Assembly (NCBI GenBank): GCA_004009845.1
Contig: RMBW01000006.1
Coordinates: 248,001 to 312,000 of the forward strand
Length of the DNA stretch: 64,000 nt
Direction: 5' to 3'
Source: Davidsoniella eucalypti
Taxonomy: Eukaryota > Ascomycota > Sordariomycetes > Microascales > Ceratocystidaceae
The notes beneath the pieces were generated by a model that worked only from the letters and a program-made list of their open reading frames with translations, ran no database searches and had not been told where the DNA came from. Shown piece by piece: positions 46,772 through 58,020 of this stretch; the first letter of the stretch is position 1; each line of letters starts with the position of its first letter. Made by a program: the position numbers and the translations under genes.

Positions 46772-47776
46772 ATGCCTGGTGGTGTCTGCGCTGTCCTCGA
46801 CTACGAAGTTGAGCACATGACCGACTATGTCGCTGAAATGGCTGTCCGTGTCGTTATGCCCGACTCGACCGTTTCAGACCGGTTCCGTAAATTCGTCACT
46901 CAGATTCTTACGTCTACTCGTCTGCCTAGCACCACTATTCTGCTAGGTATGAACTACCTGGCTAAGCGGATCAACACTATCAAGGCCAACCCTCAAATCC
47001 ACGGCCCCTACAAGGCTAGTGAGGGTGAAGTTTGGCGCTACTTGACTGTTTCCCTGCTGCTGGCTAGCAAGTTCCTCGACGACAATACTTTCCAGAACCG
47101 CTCCTGGTCAGAGGTTACCTCTATTCCAGTCGCTGAGTTGAACAGCCTTGAGTTCGAGTGGCTAGCTGCCTGCCAATGGCAGCTCTATGTCAACCTTGAC
47201 AAGACTAAGGACTATCAAGCCTGGCTCTCTGATTGGCGTAACTGGCTGGCATCTCGCAAGAGTGCCGAGGAGGAGGTCCGTGCTGCCGAGCGTGTCATGG
47301 CCATCCAGCGCAAGCTGCCAGACCTTCCTGCCATCCAAACCGCTTTCCCGTCCCACCATATCCAGAGCGTCACTTCGCCGCTGTCTGCCTACTCCAGCAG
47401 TCGCGGATCTTTCGAGATGTGCTATGGAAACAAGCCCGAGATGGGCTACGAATGGCCTCAACGCTACAACCAGCAGCCCATCACGCCTCCGGATTCTGGA
47501 TATGCTACTCCCGAGCATCATATCGCTTCGGCCTCTATAAATCAAGGCTACAACGATTGGTTTGGTCAAAAGATCCAATATCAGCAGTACCAGCATGGCA
47601 GCCAAATGCCCAATGCCTACTATAACAACAGCCGGCCAAACGCCTACGCCAACTCCTATGCTTATAGCCCATGGGAGCCCTCATCGATTGACTGCAGTTG
47701 CTGCGCAAGCGGTGTGCACATGTCCAAAAACTACTTTGGCGTTGCTCCTCACTACTCTCAGGCTGTTGTCGGCTGA
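46772..47776 (+). CDS. CLG1/Mug80-like (PHO80/PCL-type) cyclin
   Basis: Intronless 334-residue cyclin. It starts MPGGVCAVLDYEVEHMTDYVAEMAVRVV, the conserved head of fungal CLG1-like cyclins. The cyclin fold spans about residues 20-150: FRKFVTQILTSTRLPSTTILLGMNYLAKRI, then EGEVWRYLTVSLLLASKFLDDNTFQNRSW, ELNSLEFEWLAACQWQLYV. Such cyclins pair with PHO85-type CDKs (Pho85/Pef1) in nutrient, quiescence or developmental control; the partner here is inferred. After the fold is a Gln/Tyr/Ser-rich tail containing TPPDSGYATPEH and a Cys cluster (CSCCASG) near the C-terminus. The ATG chosen is the first in the frame. Its surroundings are remarkable: a spliced long leader, a 16.7-kb gene-free upstream region, and a T-rich 3' side. 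Confidence 0.85.
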   Translation: MPGGVCAVLDYEVEHMTDYVAEMAVRVVMPDSTVSDRFRKFVTQILTSTRLPSTTILLGMNYLAKRINTIKANPQIHGPYKASEGEVWRYLTVSLLLASKFLDDNTFQNRSWSEVTSIPVAELNSLEFEWLAACQWQLYVNLDKTKDYQAWLSDWRNWLASRKSAEEEVRAAERVMAIQRKLPDLPAIQTAFPSHHIQSVTSPLSAYSSSRGSFEMCYGNKPEMGYEWPQRYNQQPITPPDSGYATPEHHIASASINQGYNDWFGQKIQYQQYQHGSQMPNAYYNNSRPNAYANSYAYSPWEPSSIDCSCCASGVHMSKNYFGVAPHYSQAVVG

Positions 47777-49941
47777 ATTAGAGTCCGTCCGGACTTATGA
47801 GTAATTTCTTCTTTTTCTTTTTCTTTTTCTTTTTCTTTTGTTTCTACTATTCTTATGGCTATATGGTCATCATATTTTCTTACTATTTTGTTCAAAGTTC
47901 CCTTTGTTTATTGGCATTATCATAGGGCGAGCATCACATACTACCTGATACCCACGGAATTCTTACGTGACGTGCGCGGCCCCTTTTTGACTTTACTTTT
48001 TTGTTTAACTTGTTTTCACTTTTTTCTTTCTTCTTTTTTCCTGCAATTTTTCACGACTCTGAACCAAATCAGAGCGTCATTCCTCACGCATCAATATTCT
48101 GCTACGACCACCTGTTTCGCTATCACATTATCTCCTGTTCATCTTATCGTTTCTGTTCTCGCCCGTTTATTTTCTGTTCAAACGTCACCATTATATTCTT
48201 CGTCTTTTCTGTGTTAGGCACTGGCTTTTGTTTTTGGCGTTACCTTGGTTTTCATGATTCACTGGACTACGGCGTCCCGATAGACTGCGGATACCGACGT
48301 TTTATCCCCGTTCTCTTTTTATTTTCCATTCGATTTTTCACACATTTTTTTCTTTTTCTTTTCCACCTTTGATTGCGTTTATTTTTTCTAACTGTTTCGA
48401 AAAAAAATTATACTGGGAAAAGAATTCAGTTTTTTGCTGTTTATGGGGTTGGCTATCATTCTCGCTACTACCTATTTTATCTTTATTTCTTTTTATGCTG
48501 TGGTATGATTTTCTTTGGGGGAGTAAAATGATTGGGCGTTCTATTGTGCTTTTACTATATTTTTTCTTTCTACATTTTCTTTTCTTTTCGCCTCCTATGT
48601 TTTCATCCAATTTGGTGTGTGGCTTTGTGGAATGGATCACTTTTTAGTGCATCTCATACCTTGAGTTATTCAACACCACTTTTTTTTCTTACTTTTTTTC
48701 CTTTGTCTTATTTGTTCATTATGACGGTTTTTACACAAGTTACACAAAACCACTCGGATATAAGTTATTTTTTCTGTGGACTCTTTTATTTTTATTTCAT
48801 TTAGTCATTTACATGTTGTTAATTGTTTTGATGCCTGTGCTGTATATATTACCGAGATTCATTGTATCTCAATGCCTGCCTCGAAACAACCAAACTTTTA
48901 GCATTGATAGTTCGCTTTGCAAGTTGTATTTTCCCTCATATTTTCACATGACCCGTTGCTTTTTGGCGCGAGTTGTGTACAAAAAACATCAAATTTTTTT
49001 TTTTGCTATGGAGTTCTTTGATTATTCCCGTCCATTGTTGAACAACCTCAGTACACAAAAGTTTTCATGTTTGACTTCTTTCTTCTGGCATAGTGGTGCT
49101 AAGTTTTACATATTTTACATCTCAGTATTACAAAAAAGAGTCTCTTATCAACTGCACTCTCGGTACATATCAGTCATTTGCCCATTAATTTTTTCCTCTT
49201 TTCTATTTCATTTCCATCTTGATACCTTTTTACACTTTTTTTTGCTATTTTGTTTGACTATCAATGTTTTTTTGAGTATAACTACCTTGGTTGCCTTTTA
49301 AAATGATTTTCTTGAGTTTTAGACTTTTTGCACGTATTATATAGTTTGTGTTGGGCGGGTTATGTGACCATGTATTTAGCATATATAAACCGGATTTAAA
49401 TGCTGTCTAATAGTTAAATACACGAAAGCCATGCTTTAAAATGTTGAGTAATGATATTGTTGCAATCATCTAGATGAATATAATTCGTGACGCGAGATAA
49501 AATTATTTACTTGGGTGGGCTAGTTCTGATTGGTACAGTCGTTACATTGTTGTATCTTATTATATATATTTCATTAATTTTATGGAGCTATGAAGATGTA
49601 TAGATGCGTATATATGTGAGCTTTTGTCAAGTTTAACGTTTTTTTTTATCTGACAGCCTTGCATGTCGTTGAAAGTGGAGTTTTATAACACAGTTGCCCC
49701 ACTATAGCCTTGCCTAAAATTCAGTTTTTTCTTGTTGGTGGACCACAAAAAGCATCGCCGAGCGAGGTTCGAGCCGGATTATGATTCGTTTGGTGACGAA
49801 AGTGAAGAGGGAAGGAAGCTCGGAAAAAAAACCTAGGCTTAGTCAGATTAGACTTTAAACTCGGAAGTAGCTGTCATCGCTCTGCTTTTTTTTTCCTATC
49901 GTTTTGCAACTCAACGGGAATATAGAGTATATCTATTCATT
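47777..49941. other. T-rich 3' region after the cyclin gene and tim54 promoter
   Basis: 2.2 kb with no supported gene. From 47800 to about 49290 the plus strand has a heavy T-over-A excess with long T/C runs, all on the cyclin sense strand, consistent with a very long 3'UTR. The frame at 48813-49301 (162 codons) is Phe/Leu/Tyr/Ser-rich, as expected by chance from T-rich DNA. The last 600 nt are less skewed and should contain the tim54 promoter. Confidence 0.5.
47811..47839 (+). repeat. (CTTTTT)n tandem repeat after the cyclin stop
   Basis: Four perfect CTTTTT units and a partial unit, starting 34 nt after the cyclin stop codon. Confidence 0.9.
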
Positions 49942-51415
49942 ATGGCAGAACAAAAGCCAGCAGCCGTGGGTGAAGCTGCCAAGGTGGTACGTCTGTTCCT
50001 ACCGAATCACATGCCATACGCAATTGTCGCGATGATAATGCCTAGCATCAATATCTGATATCCATAGCTGAGCCGAGACCCTAACCTTGATTGTACTCCA
50101 TCTTTAGGTGACACCTGAGCCAACAATTACCTACAAGAAGCCCACCGGTGGCAACCCCACCCTCCGGATGCTCGGTATCCCGAATCTGCCGTCCAGGCTG
50201 CCGTCGCGCAACTGGATGATATTCCTGACGGTGACCACGGCCTTTGCCTCGGCAATTATCTACGACAAGCGTGAAAAGAAACGTGCTACAGCCAGATGGC
50301 GTGAGGTAGTCTCGGAGCTCGGCCGTCAGCCTATGCCCGATGGCAATGCTCTACCGCGCAAACTGACAATCTTTCTGGAAGCGCCACCGGGCGACGGCCT
50401 GCGGACGGCCCAAGACTACTACCTGGAGTTTATCAAGCCGGTACTGAGCGGATCAGGTTTGGACTGGGAGTTTGTCCAGGGTAGAGAGCAGGGTGATGTC
50501 CGTGCCGCTGTGGCGGAGAAGATCCGTAGGAAGCGCAGAGATGTAGAGGGTATTCCCCAGGAGGCTCTGACTTCGGCTCAGCGTATTGAGGCGTTTAGAC
50601 GCGAGAGAGGCGTCATCGACTACGATGGTATCCGTGGTGACCTGGTAGTTGGCCGCCATACATGGAAAGAGTACATACGCGGTATACACGAGGGATGGCT
50701 CGGTCCGCTCGATCGACCGGCCCATCTAGCCGTCGAGGCAGAGATGAAGCCGTCCGATGATAACGAAGATGCTAGCGAAGGGGAGAAGAAGAAGGAAAAA
50801 GAGCGTCCTCCGCAACCCCCTTCGTACAACACAACTGCCGACTATCCGGAGAGCGCTCTGCCGATCTACACACCTAGCGTATTCGATCCAGCGCAGCCGG
50901 TGATTTTCCCGCACATCCTCGGCTTCTCGGGCACGTTCACGCGCCTATGGCGTTTCATGAACCGTAGACATCTAGCGGACCAGATCGGTCAGCAAGTAGC
51001 AGCAGCGTGCTTTGCGGCACACCGTGGATGGGCTTTGGATGCGATGGAAGAGGAAGGCAACCAGAACGAGATCCAGCGCACGTTGGCCTGGGAAGAAAAG
51101 GACTGGCAGAAGTGGGTGTGGCAGGAGGATGATAAGTCTCCAGAAGACGGAGCTGATGTAGAGGCGGCGGTAAAGAAGTATAAAAAGGAGCGGGTGTGGA
51201 AGAATGACATGGTTCTGGATTCGCGTATCACGGAACGTATGCGCCGCTTTGAACTACTGCCAGAGATCGAGGAGAAGGCGAGTAAGGTGGTCATCGGTGA
51301 GGAGCATGTTGAGGGATGGATTAAAGGCTCGCTGCGGAAACTGTGGCGCTGGAGCGCACAACAGGTGGCAAGCCCCGTGAAGAAGTCGGTCATTGACAAC
51401 GTTGATGATGACTAG
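49942..51415 (+). CDS. tim54: Mitochondrial inner-membrane TIM22 complex subunit TIM54
   Basis: Subunit of the TIM22 carrier-insertion complex of the inner membrane. Exons 49942-49986 and 50108-51415 (donor GTACGT, acceptor TTTAG) give 450 residues. After a short hydrophilic N-terminus come GGNPTLRMLGIPNLPSRLPSRNW and a single transmembrane helix, residues ~51-67 (WMIFLTVTTAFASAIIY), followed by basic DKREKKRA, then the conserved LPRKLTIFLEAPPGDGLRTAQDYY. The remaining C-terminal domain faces the intermembrane space in the family, and includes GRHTWKEYIRGIHEGWLGPL and VIFPHILGFSGTFTRLWRFMNRR. All are TIM54 hallmarks. The protein is acidic near residues 225-245. Confidence 0.92.
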
Positions 51416-51569
51416 AGGGGATAAGACGAGAAATGTAACAAGTTCAAGTCTTCTCTTTTTGTGTATAACACTTTGTATACTAGACACCAATTTCATATTC
51501 ACACTAAACACTTTTTTTCTTTCACATTTATTACGGGATCTAAGTTACGACATGTAGTTGTTATATATT

Positions 51570-52442
51570 TTAGTCTGAGTCGGAACCATAATCTGCCAGG
51601 CCAAGCAAGGCTGCTTTTGCCGGCGTTGATTTTGGTTGTGTCTCCTCTCCTTGATCTACAGCTTTTGGTGGCTCATCTGCCATTTTCTTGACGGCTTCTT
51701 GGCCACTACTATCCCTATTACTACTACCAACACCATCGCCATCGCCATCGCCATTGATTGAAGCCGATTTCTTTGTAGGGCCTTGGTCTTGTGATGATGG
51801 CTCAGCATCGACTTTCCGCTTGGCGCTACGGACTAGTGAAGCTTTTGCCTTTCTCTTTTTGCGCGGAGCCACATTCCACTCTGTATTTTCGTCCGCCTTT
51901 GGAATATTTGCCTCAACAACAGACTCATCGCCACTATCCAGATGACCGGCATCGGCATCATCATTCGAAGTAACAGTAGCAGCAACACTCTTCTTCTGCG
52001 CGTCTCTAAACGCCTTTAGGCCGACCTGCATTTCATGCTTAGCGCGCTCATCCTCGAGCAATTTCTGCTCGCGCACGCGGTCGAGGAAGTTGATATCGTC
52101 GTCATCCAAAGAACGGAACTGGTTGCTTAGACGGTTCTTTTCTGCAATGGCAGCTTGTTTGGCGGCTTTGTTGGCCTGTAGGACTTCGAATAAACTCTTT
52201 TCTTCACCGCCGTTCAGGAGCTTGTCGCGCTCGGCGGCGCGCTGTTGACGTTCCTGCGTGATCTGCTTTTGTACGCGATCCCATTCGGCTTGGTTGTTTC
52301 CAAGCTTGGAGTTGGCGGTGTTGGCGGTTGGAGTGGTCGTTGTTGATGCTGATGTTGTTGTTGTAGTTGTAGTTGTAGTTGTTTCTGGGGTTGGAGTGCC
52401 TTGGCCTTCGATCTTGCCGCCGCTTACAAAGCCTGAGGACAT
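51570..52442 (-). CDS. NIP30/FAM192A (PSME3IP1) N-terminal-domain protein
   Basis: Single-exon 290-residue protein. It begins MSSGFVSGGKIEGQGTP (FVSGG is typical of the family), has a poly-Thr linker (residues ~20-40), and then the NIP30 helix: EWDRVQKQITQERQQRAAE, then SLFEVLQANKAAKQAAIAEKNRLSNQFRSLDDDDINFLDRV, with the near-invariant LDDDE/D..FLD motif. In animals the FAM192A/PIP30 protein binds the PA28-gamma proteasome activator; fungi mostly lack that partner, so the role here is unknown. The C-terminal half is disordered with an NLS-like RKKRKAK and ends ALLGLADYGSDSD, another conserved element. It converges on tim54 with only 154 nt between stops. Confidence 0.82.
   Translation of the reverse strand: MSSGFVSGGKIEGQGTPTPETTTTTTTTTTSASTTTTPTANTANSKLGNNQAEWDRVQKQITQERQQRAAERDKLLNGGEEKSLFEVLQANKAAKQAAIAEKNRLSNQFRSLDDDDINFLDRVREQKLLEDERAKHEMQVGLKAFRDAQKKSVAATVTSNDDADAGHLDSGDESVVEANIPKADENTEWNVAPRKKRKAKASLVRSAKRKVDAEPSSQDQGPTKKSASINGDGDGDGVGSSNRDSSGQEAVKKMADEPPKAVDQGEETQPKSTPAKAALLGLADYGSDSD
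52346..52384 (+). repeat. Trinucleotide tract encoding poly-Thr in the NIP30 gene
   Basis: Degenerate GTT/GTA triplets on the plus strand correspond to about ten consecutive Thr codons on the minus strand. Confidence 0.8.
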
Positions 52443-54287
52443 GACTATATGGTATTTAGGACTGAGTGGTGTTATTTAGGTATTAATTGGCTTTGGAGAT
52501 GGGTGGCTGTATAGGAAATTGCAGTTGATATCATCAATAAGCCATGCATTGAATTATACGGCATATACTACATATGTAGCTTGGCTGACTAAATCTATGC
52601 ATCTATGCGATATCAAGATTCCCAAATAGTTCATGACCCACTTATACGGAGGTTGTTTTTTTGATACCCCTTATTTCCCTTGTCCTATCTGCATATTTGG
52701 AGGCTTTATCAATTTTCTTGGGTTTTTGATATCCGACTTGTCTTTAAAGCTTCGCGAGATAAATGGAAGCGATCGAACATGGAAAAAGGGGGGGACATTT
52801 TTCTTGATCGAGTTGCAGTCTATGCTATGGGTTAGCCAGCCTTCAACATGCAGCTCGAGTATAGTTGGGCGAAAAAAAAAAATCTATCTTTCTTTGCCTG
52901 TGGGCGGATGGGCGCTGTAGACCGCTATTATGCATCATTTCACAAGTATATTCGCAGCTTTGGCTTGGTGATGCTTTGATTTGTATTACACCGTCGATGT
53001 CGTATCGGATTTGGATCTCGACAGCCTAGTCTGATCTAGATATTCTCTTGTTCGCCAGCCACAACAACATGTCTGAGAACCCCGCCTGGCACTTGTATTT
53101 TGTTCGATTTTTAATTATTTATGTACTGTACATATGTAAGTAAGTGTACCATAGACAGCCTGTCACAATGGCCCTGCAAAACAATGCTAGCCAGTGATTT
53201 GCTTGGACGAAGCGCTGTAGATCTTGGGAATGTTGAAGTCCTACTGGCTGGACCATCCAAGGAGGGGAAGGAACGACGTGGCTTCCCTTACATTCTGGAA
53301 AGTATAGCATTGAGTGCGGGAAACCACCCCTGCCAAATTTACTTCTTGAACATAGGAAAAAAAAAGAGGAAAAAAATGGTGTCGCGGCTCGAGGCGAAAT
53401 ATAGAGGGGAGGAGGACAAGTCAAGCTGGCAACTACCCGGAGCTACGCTAAGCAAGTGGTGGGTAAGCTTAGCTTGTTCCGTTTCTGTTCGTTCCTGCCT
53501 TTTTTCTACCTCTTTAGCAATAGGTGAATGCCAGATTGTGGCATCGGAGTTTCATCGTCAAAACCACTGTTGATTTAATTCTTGCCCTTTTTCTTCTCCT
53601 ATCTTAGAGAATTATATGCAAGCCCAGCCTGGTTCGGCGCCATCATCGCATTATATTCATCGTATCCATCTCGCACGTCATATATTCTTCCATCTCTCCA
53701 ACTCTGGAATCGAAATCCGCCGCTGAAGCTTCGAGGCTAGCCAATCATCTCATAATCAAGCCATCCCTATCCTTGCCATTAGACCGCCTAACAAGCAGCA
53801 AAAACAAACAAACAGCAGAAGACAAGACATAGAGTATTTTCTACTATCCAACTCAGCCTCTCAATCCCTTTTTGGCTCTGCTACTCCTAGTATTACTAGC
53901 AGTGTTTCTTCACGTTGTGTTTGACGCTGTGCTCGGGCTCCCTGCTGCATCCATTGTTGCTTCTCAATACGCTCTCTGTTCTATTTTTTTTCCTATGCCT
54001 TCCGCCCTTGACTGCGCCTTCTATGCTTCAAAGCTAATCTAAACATCCTCCCGCCATATCGTCACCTTGCTTTACCATTACGCCCGCCATCGCCAGCTGG
54101 CTATTATTGCCTCTCCTCCTTGTTCGGCTTGACCCTCCGCTGAGCTAGCTTTGGCTTTGGGAGTCTGTTTACAGTCGCATAGCTTGCCTGTGCTTTCCCA
54201 ACTCAGCTTTTTCTCCTCGATTTCTTTGACTACCCCTCGTCTCCTCTCCTCTCTTGTCTTCTCCGCCTCCGCTTGCCCGCCGTCAAG
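52443..54287. promoter_or_regulatory. Divergent promoter region NIP30 gene / cot1, with long cot1 leader
   Basis: 1.85 kb between divergent starts, no gene supported. From about 53,580 to the cot1 ATG the sequence is strongly C/T-rich and A-poor, like a long fungal mRNA leader; a TGTACATA motif lies near 53,128. Neurospora cot-1 is known for long and alternative leaders, which would fit. Confidence 0.5.
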
Positions 54288-56464
54288 ATGGACCCCAATA
54301 ACAACAACAACCGCCTTTATCTCAATTTTGGTAACAACAATGAGCGTCTAGCTTCAACCGATCGTGCCTATCCCACTACACCGTCCACCTTCCCTCAGCC
54401 TGTGTTCCCCAATGGCCAGGGTGGTGGTTCCCAGCAACAGGCCCAGTACTCTGCTTCCGGGGCCCAGACCCTCTCTGCTACCGGTGGCGGTTACTTCCAG
54501 CAAAACCAGTACGGAGCCGGCCCTCCCTACCAGCAAGCACCCGCCGGTAACATTGCCGTAGTCGACTATCAAAACCAGGCCTACCAGCAGCGCAGCAACA
54601 CCCCCGGAAACGACCCTAACGTGGGCTTAGCTCAGCAGTTCTCGCAGCTTGGCGGCGCCGCTTCCCGCCAGGCCCCATACTCTGGCAATGCTCGCAACCC
54701 GCCCACCGCTCAACGGCCTCGCACTGCCGGTGGAAGTGGTCAGCCTCAAGGATACACTGGATATGGCAATGCTCCTCCCATGCCATCCCGGCCCACCGGT
54801 AACGAGTTCCAGCCCGCTCCTCAGCGTAACCCCGAACTGTACGGATCCAATGTCAACAACAACCAGCGCAAGTGCACCCAGCTTGCTGCCGACTTCTTCA
54901 AGGACAGCGTCAAGCGTGCGCGTGAGCGCAACCAGAGGTATGCTATCTCAGAACAATATATACGTATCCCTCACATGCTAACAACTGCCTTCTCCCGCCT
55001 TGTAGACAGAGCGAGATTGAACAGAAGCTGTCTGATCCTAGCCAGAGCAACACGCGCCGCGAACAACTTTGGTCAACACACGGCCGTAAAGAGGGCCAGT
55101 ACCTGCGTTTCTTGCGTACCAAGGACAAGCCCGAGAACTACAACACCATCAAGATCATCGGAAAGGGTGCTTTCGGTGAAGTTAAGCTGGTGCAGAAGAA
55201 GGCTGACGGTAAGGTCTACGCCATGAAGTCGCTGATCAAGACAGAAATGTTCCGCAAGGACCAGCTTGCCCACGTGCGCGCCGAAAGAGATATTCTGGCC
55301 GAGTCAGACAGTCCATGGGTCGTCAAGCTATACACTACCTTCCAGGACGTCAATTTCCTATACATGCTGATGGAGTTCTTGCCTGGTGGTGATCTGATGA
55401 CTATGCTGATCAAGTACGAGATCTTCTCCGAAGATATCACTCGTTTCTACATTGCTGAAATTGTGCTTGCTATCGAAGCCGTTCACGGTCTACACTTCAT
55501 TCATAGGTGCGTTACATCTCTTTTGCTTCTATCTTCACATGCCAAATAACCACGTAATCTTATATCCATTTGCTAACCCAACATTCACCCTCACAGAGAT
55601 ATCAAGCCTGATAACATTCTACTTGATCGGGGTGGCCACGTGAAGCTGACTGATTTTGGTCTGTCGACTGGTTTCCAACGTCTACATGACAATAACTACT
55701 ATCAGCAGCTGCTACAAGGCCGCTCAACTCGCCCCAGAGGTGACCGTACGTCGGTGGCTCTAGACCAGATCAACCTGACTGTCAGCAACCGTTCACAAAT
55801 CAACGACTGGAGACGATCCAGACGTTTGATGGCGTACTCGACCGTCGGTACTCCTGATTACATTGCGCCCGAGATTTTCACTGGTGGTGGTTACTCATTT
55901 GACTGCGATTGGTGGTCTCTGGGTACTATCATGTTCGAGTGCTTGGTCGGCTGGCCGCCGTTCTGCGCCGAGGACAGCCACGACACTTACCGTAAGATCG
56001 TCAACTGGAGACAAACACTCTATTTCCCCGACGACATAACGCTGGGTGTCGAGGCAGAAAACTTGATCCGGAGGTATGTTTTGCAATGATCCCCTCTCCC
56101 AGTATAGCTTACCCTTTTGAGATTTCAAATACTAACATAACCGCACAGTCTCATTTGCAACACAGAAAACCGTCTTGGCCGTGGTGGTGCTCACGAGATC
56201 AAGAGCCATGCCTTCTTCCGCGGCGTCGAATTCGAGCAGCTGCGCCGGATACGTGCCCCCTTCGAGCCCCGGCTCACCTCCAACATTGATACCACCTACT
56301 TCCCCATCGATGAAATCGACCAGACCGATAACGCTACGCTAATACGCGCGCAGGCTCTGCAACAAGGCCGTACCCCGGCAACAGCACAGACCGAGGAAGC
56401 TCCTGAGCTCAGCTTGCCCTTCATCGGTTACACCTTCAAGCGGTTCGATAACAACTTCCGCTGA
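54288..56464 (+). CDS. cot1: NDR-family kinase COT1 (Cbk1/Orb6 orthologue)
   Basis: AGC-type NDR kinase of the RAM/MOR network controlling polar tip growth and morphology. Exons 54288-54937, 55006-55506, 55597-56073 and 56149-56464 join to 647 residues. Residues 1-200 are Asn/Gln/Gly-rich and include YPTTPSTFPQPVFP, shared with filamentous COT1. The MOB-binding N-terminal regulatory region follows (CTQLAADFFKDSVKRARERNQR). Kinase: glycine loop IIGKGAFGEV (268-276), Lys291, HRDIKPDN (Arg384-Asp385), DFG Asp403. The NDR-specific insert INDWRRSRRLMAYSTVGTPDY lies in the activation segment, and the hydrophobic motif FIGYTFKRF carries Thr638. Every key residue is present, so the kinase should be active. 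All three introns split an Arg or Ser codon after AG. Confidence 0.96.
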
Positions 56465-56780
56465 TTCTAGCTATGTTTCAAGAAATAGTACGATGCTGTT
56501 ACAGGTAGCTGTGTATCTGCGCTCACGTTTTTGTGTGTTAGTGTGTGTGTGTATAATGGAATGAGGCTCACTAGTCTCTCGGGAATAATACAGGATAGAT
56601 GGTCTAGATATGCGTGGTTTCTTTTGAAGAGCATGTGGCGAAAGGAGAAGACTTATTGACGTCATTGTAGTAGATTTGTTAATAATGCTTGCATGCCGCA
56701 GACTAAGAGTATGCTCGGTTAGATGATGGTTACACTATGGCATGAATTCAATACAATACAGAAGTTATAATATATGTGTT

Positions 56781-56800
56781 GTATATATATATATATATAT
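56781..56800 (+). repeat. (TA)n microsatellite
   Basis: About ten TA dinucleotides. Confidence 0.9.
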
Positions 56801-57039
56801 GTGGTTATGAAGTGATGTAGGTATGGCTTGAACATGAGGAATATGATGGCATTAATGTTATATATACAGAGTAAGCCGCCAAGAGATGTTGCCCTGTAGC
56901 ATGTTGATGTGGGGCGTGGCATGAGTACTAAACATCATGGATATATCTAAATTATCCAAAGAAGAAATACTTGAGCTATTCGAAGTTAGTAATTACACAC
57001 ATAAATGTAGCTCCCTAGCACAAAATTTAGATCTAACTC

Positions 57040-57200
57040 GTTTTCAATATATTAGCAAAGGGATCGAGATGCAAAAGCTTCTGAACAGAGAGCTGAGCAA
57101 GAACGAGTCGAAAAAGAACAAAGCCAACGCCTAATTAGAAAAAAACAACATTTGCAACTTTCTATAACCGCTTTGCTTTCAACTTCCAAACCTTCAAAAT
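57040..57200 (+). pseudogene. Possible remnant of a Glu/Gln/Arg-rich coiled-coil coding sequence
   Basis: In one plus frame the stretch reads as a coiled coil (SEQRAEQERVEKEQSQRLI) with stops on both sides. This heptad pattern resembles the coiled coil found in some large fungal kinase-like or repeat-encoded proteins. No start, no extended domain and stops close by suggest a relic, but it could also be chance. Low confidence. Confidence 0.2.
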
Positions 57201-58020
57201 AGAGACGATATTGGCTCGGCTCACAACAGGGAAACCTCGTTTGCAGCATCATAGTAGTAAAATAATTACTCTTTATTCCTCGTAAATAGGAATTGATCAC
57301 CGTCAAGAACTTGTTTTTTTTTTCTATTCGTCTTAACCTTCTCGTATTTGCCTCCCAAACGTAGTGTATCCGCCCCTTATCTTATTGTTGTTATGCAAAC
57401 TTAGCATGCTGCGTTGGTTCCCCCATTCACTCATCATAAGCGGCTGTGAAGATTGTATCAACAACGTTAGTAAAGAGCGTTACATTTTATTTATCTAGTA
57501 AAAACAGACTTAGTCATCTTGATACAAAAATCTCTCTCTAGAGTCAAACCTATTCAAGTTTCCCGTGCTGGCCACCCACTAATCCTCAATATATACATCC
57601 CAGTCACCCAATCGTATCTCTACTAACTCTCATCATAAAGAGTTATGTTTCTGCCAGATTGTACAGGTGATGTAAGAATTAGTATGAAAACTGTAGCTTA
57701 GTACGATATGATGGTACATGTATTATATCATGGGCTCGTCTAGGTCGGTCCGAAATTCTTGGTAGTGTGCACCCAGTGACATAGCTAGTCAATCAGTGAA
57801 GCTTGGCGTCAGTCTTCACGACGGTTAGTCTTTTAAACTATCCGGCTGACAACGGACACATCAAGCCGTCCATGATTGCCGACCAGTGAACATCATATTA
57901 GTGACAATAGAAGGGATGATACATGGTCATGCTAAACATAACCGGGTTCAATTGGTCAAGTGTGTATGTGTACTTCGTAAGCTCTATTAACGCCTGCATT
58001 ATCCAAGCTGTTCTGTTGGT

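Larger units (their letters stand above)
56465..58020. other. Convergent 3' intergenic region cot1 / rpt4
   Basis: 1.56 kb with no supported intact gene. It contains an AT microsatellite, a possible decayed coding remnant near 57,050-57,200 (listed separately), and mixed-composition sequence from 57,300 to 58,000. Confidence 0.5.

Noticed and set aside
48813..49301. 162-codon Phe/Leu-rich frame after the cyclin gene
   Set aside because: T-rich DNA gives Phe/Leu/Ser/Tyr codons and few stops by composition alone; no recognisable protein.
49765..49785. GGTTCGAGCC, a tRNA B-box-like sequence
   Set aside because: No A box, acceptor stem or cloverleaf could be built around it on either strand.
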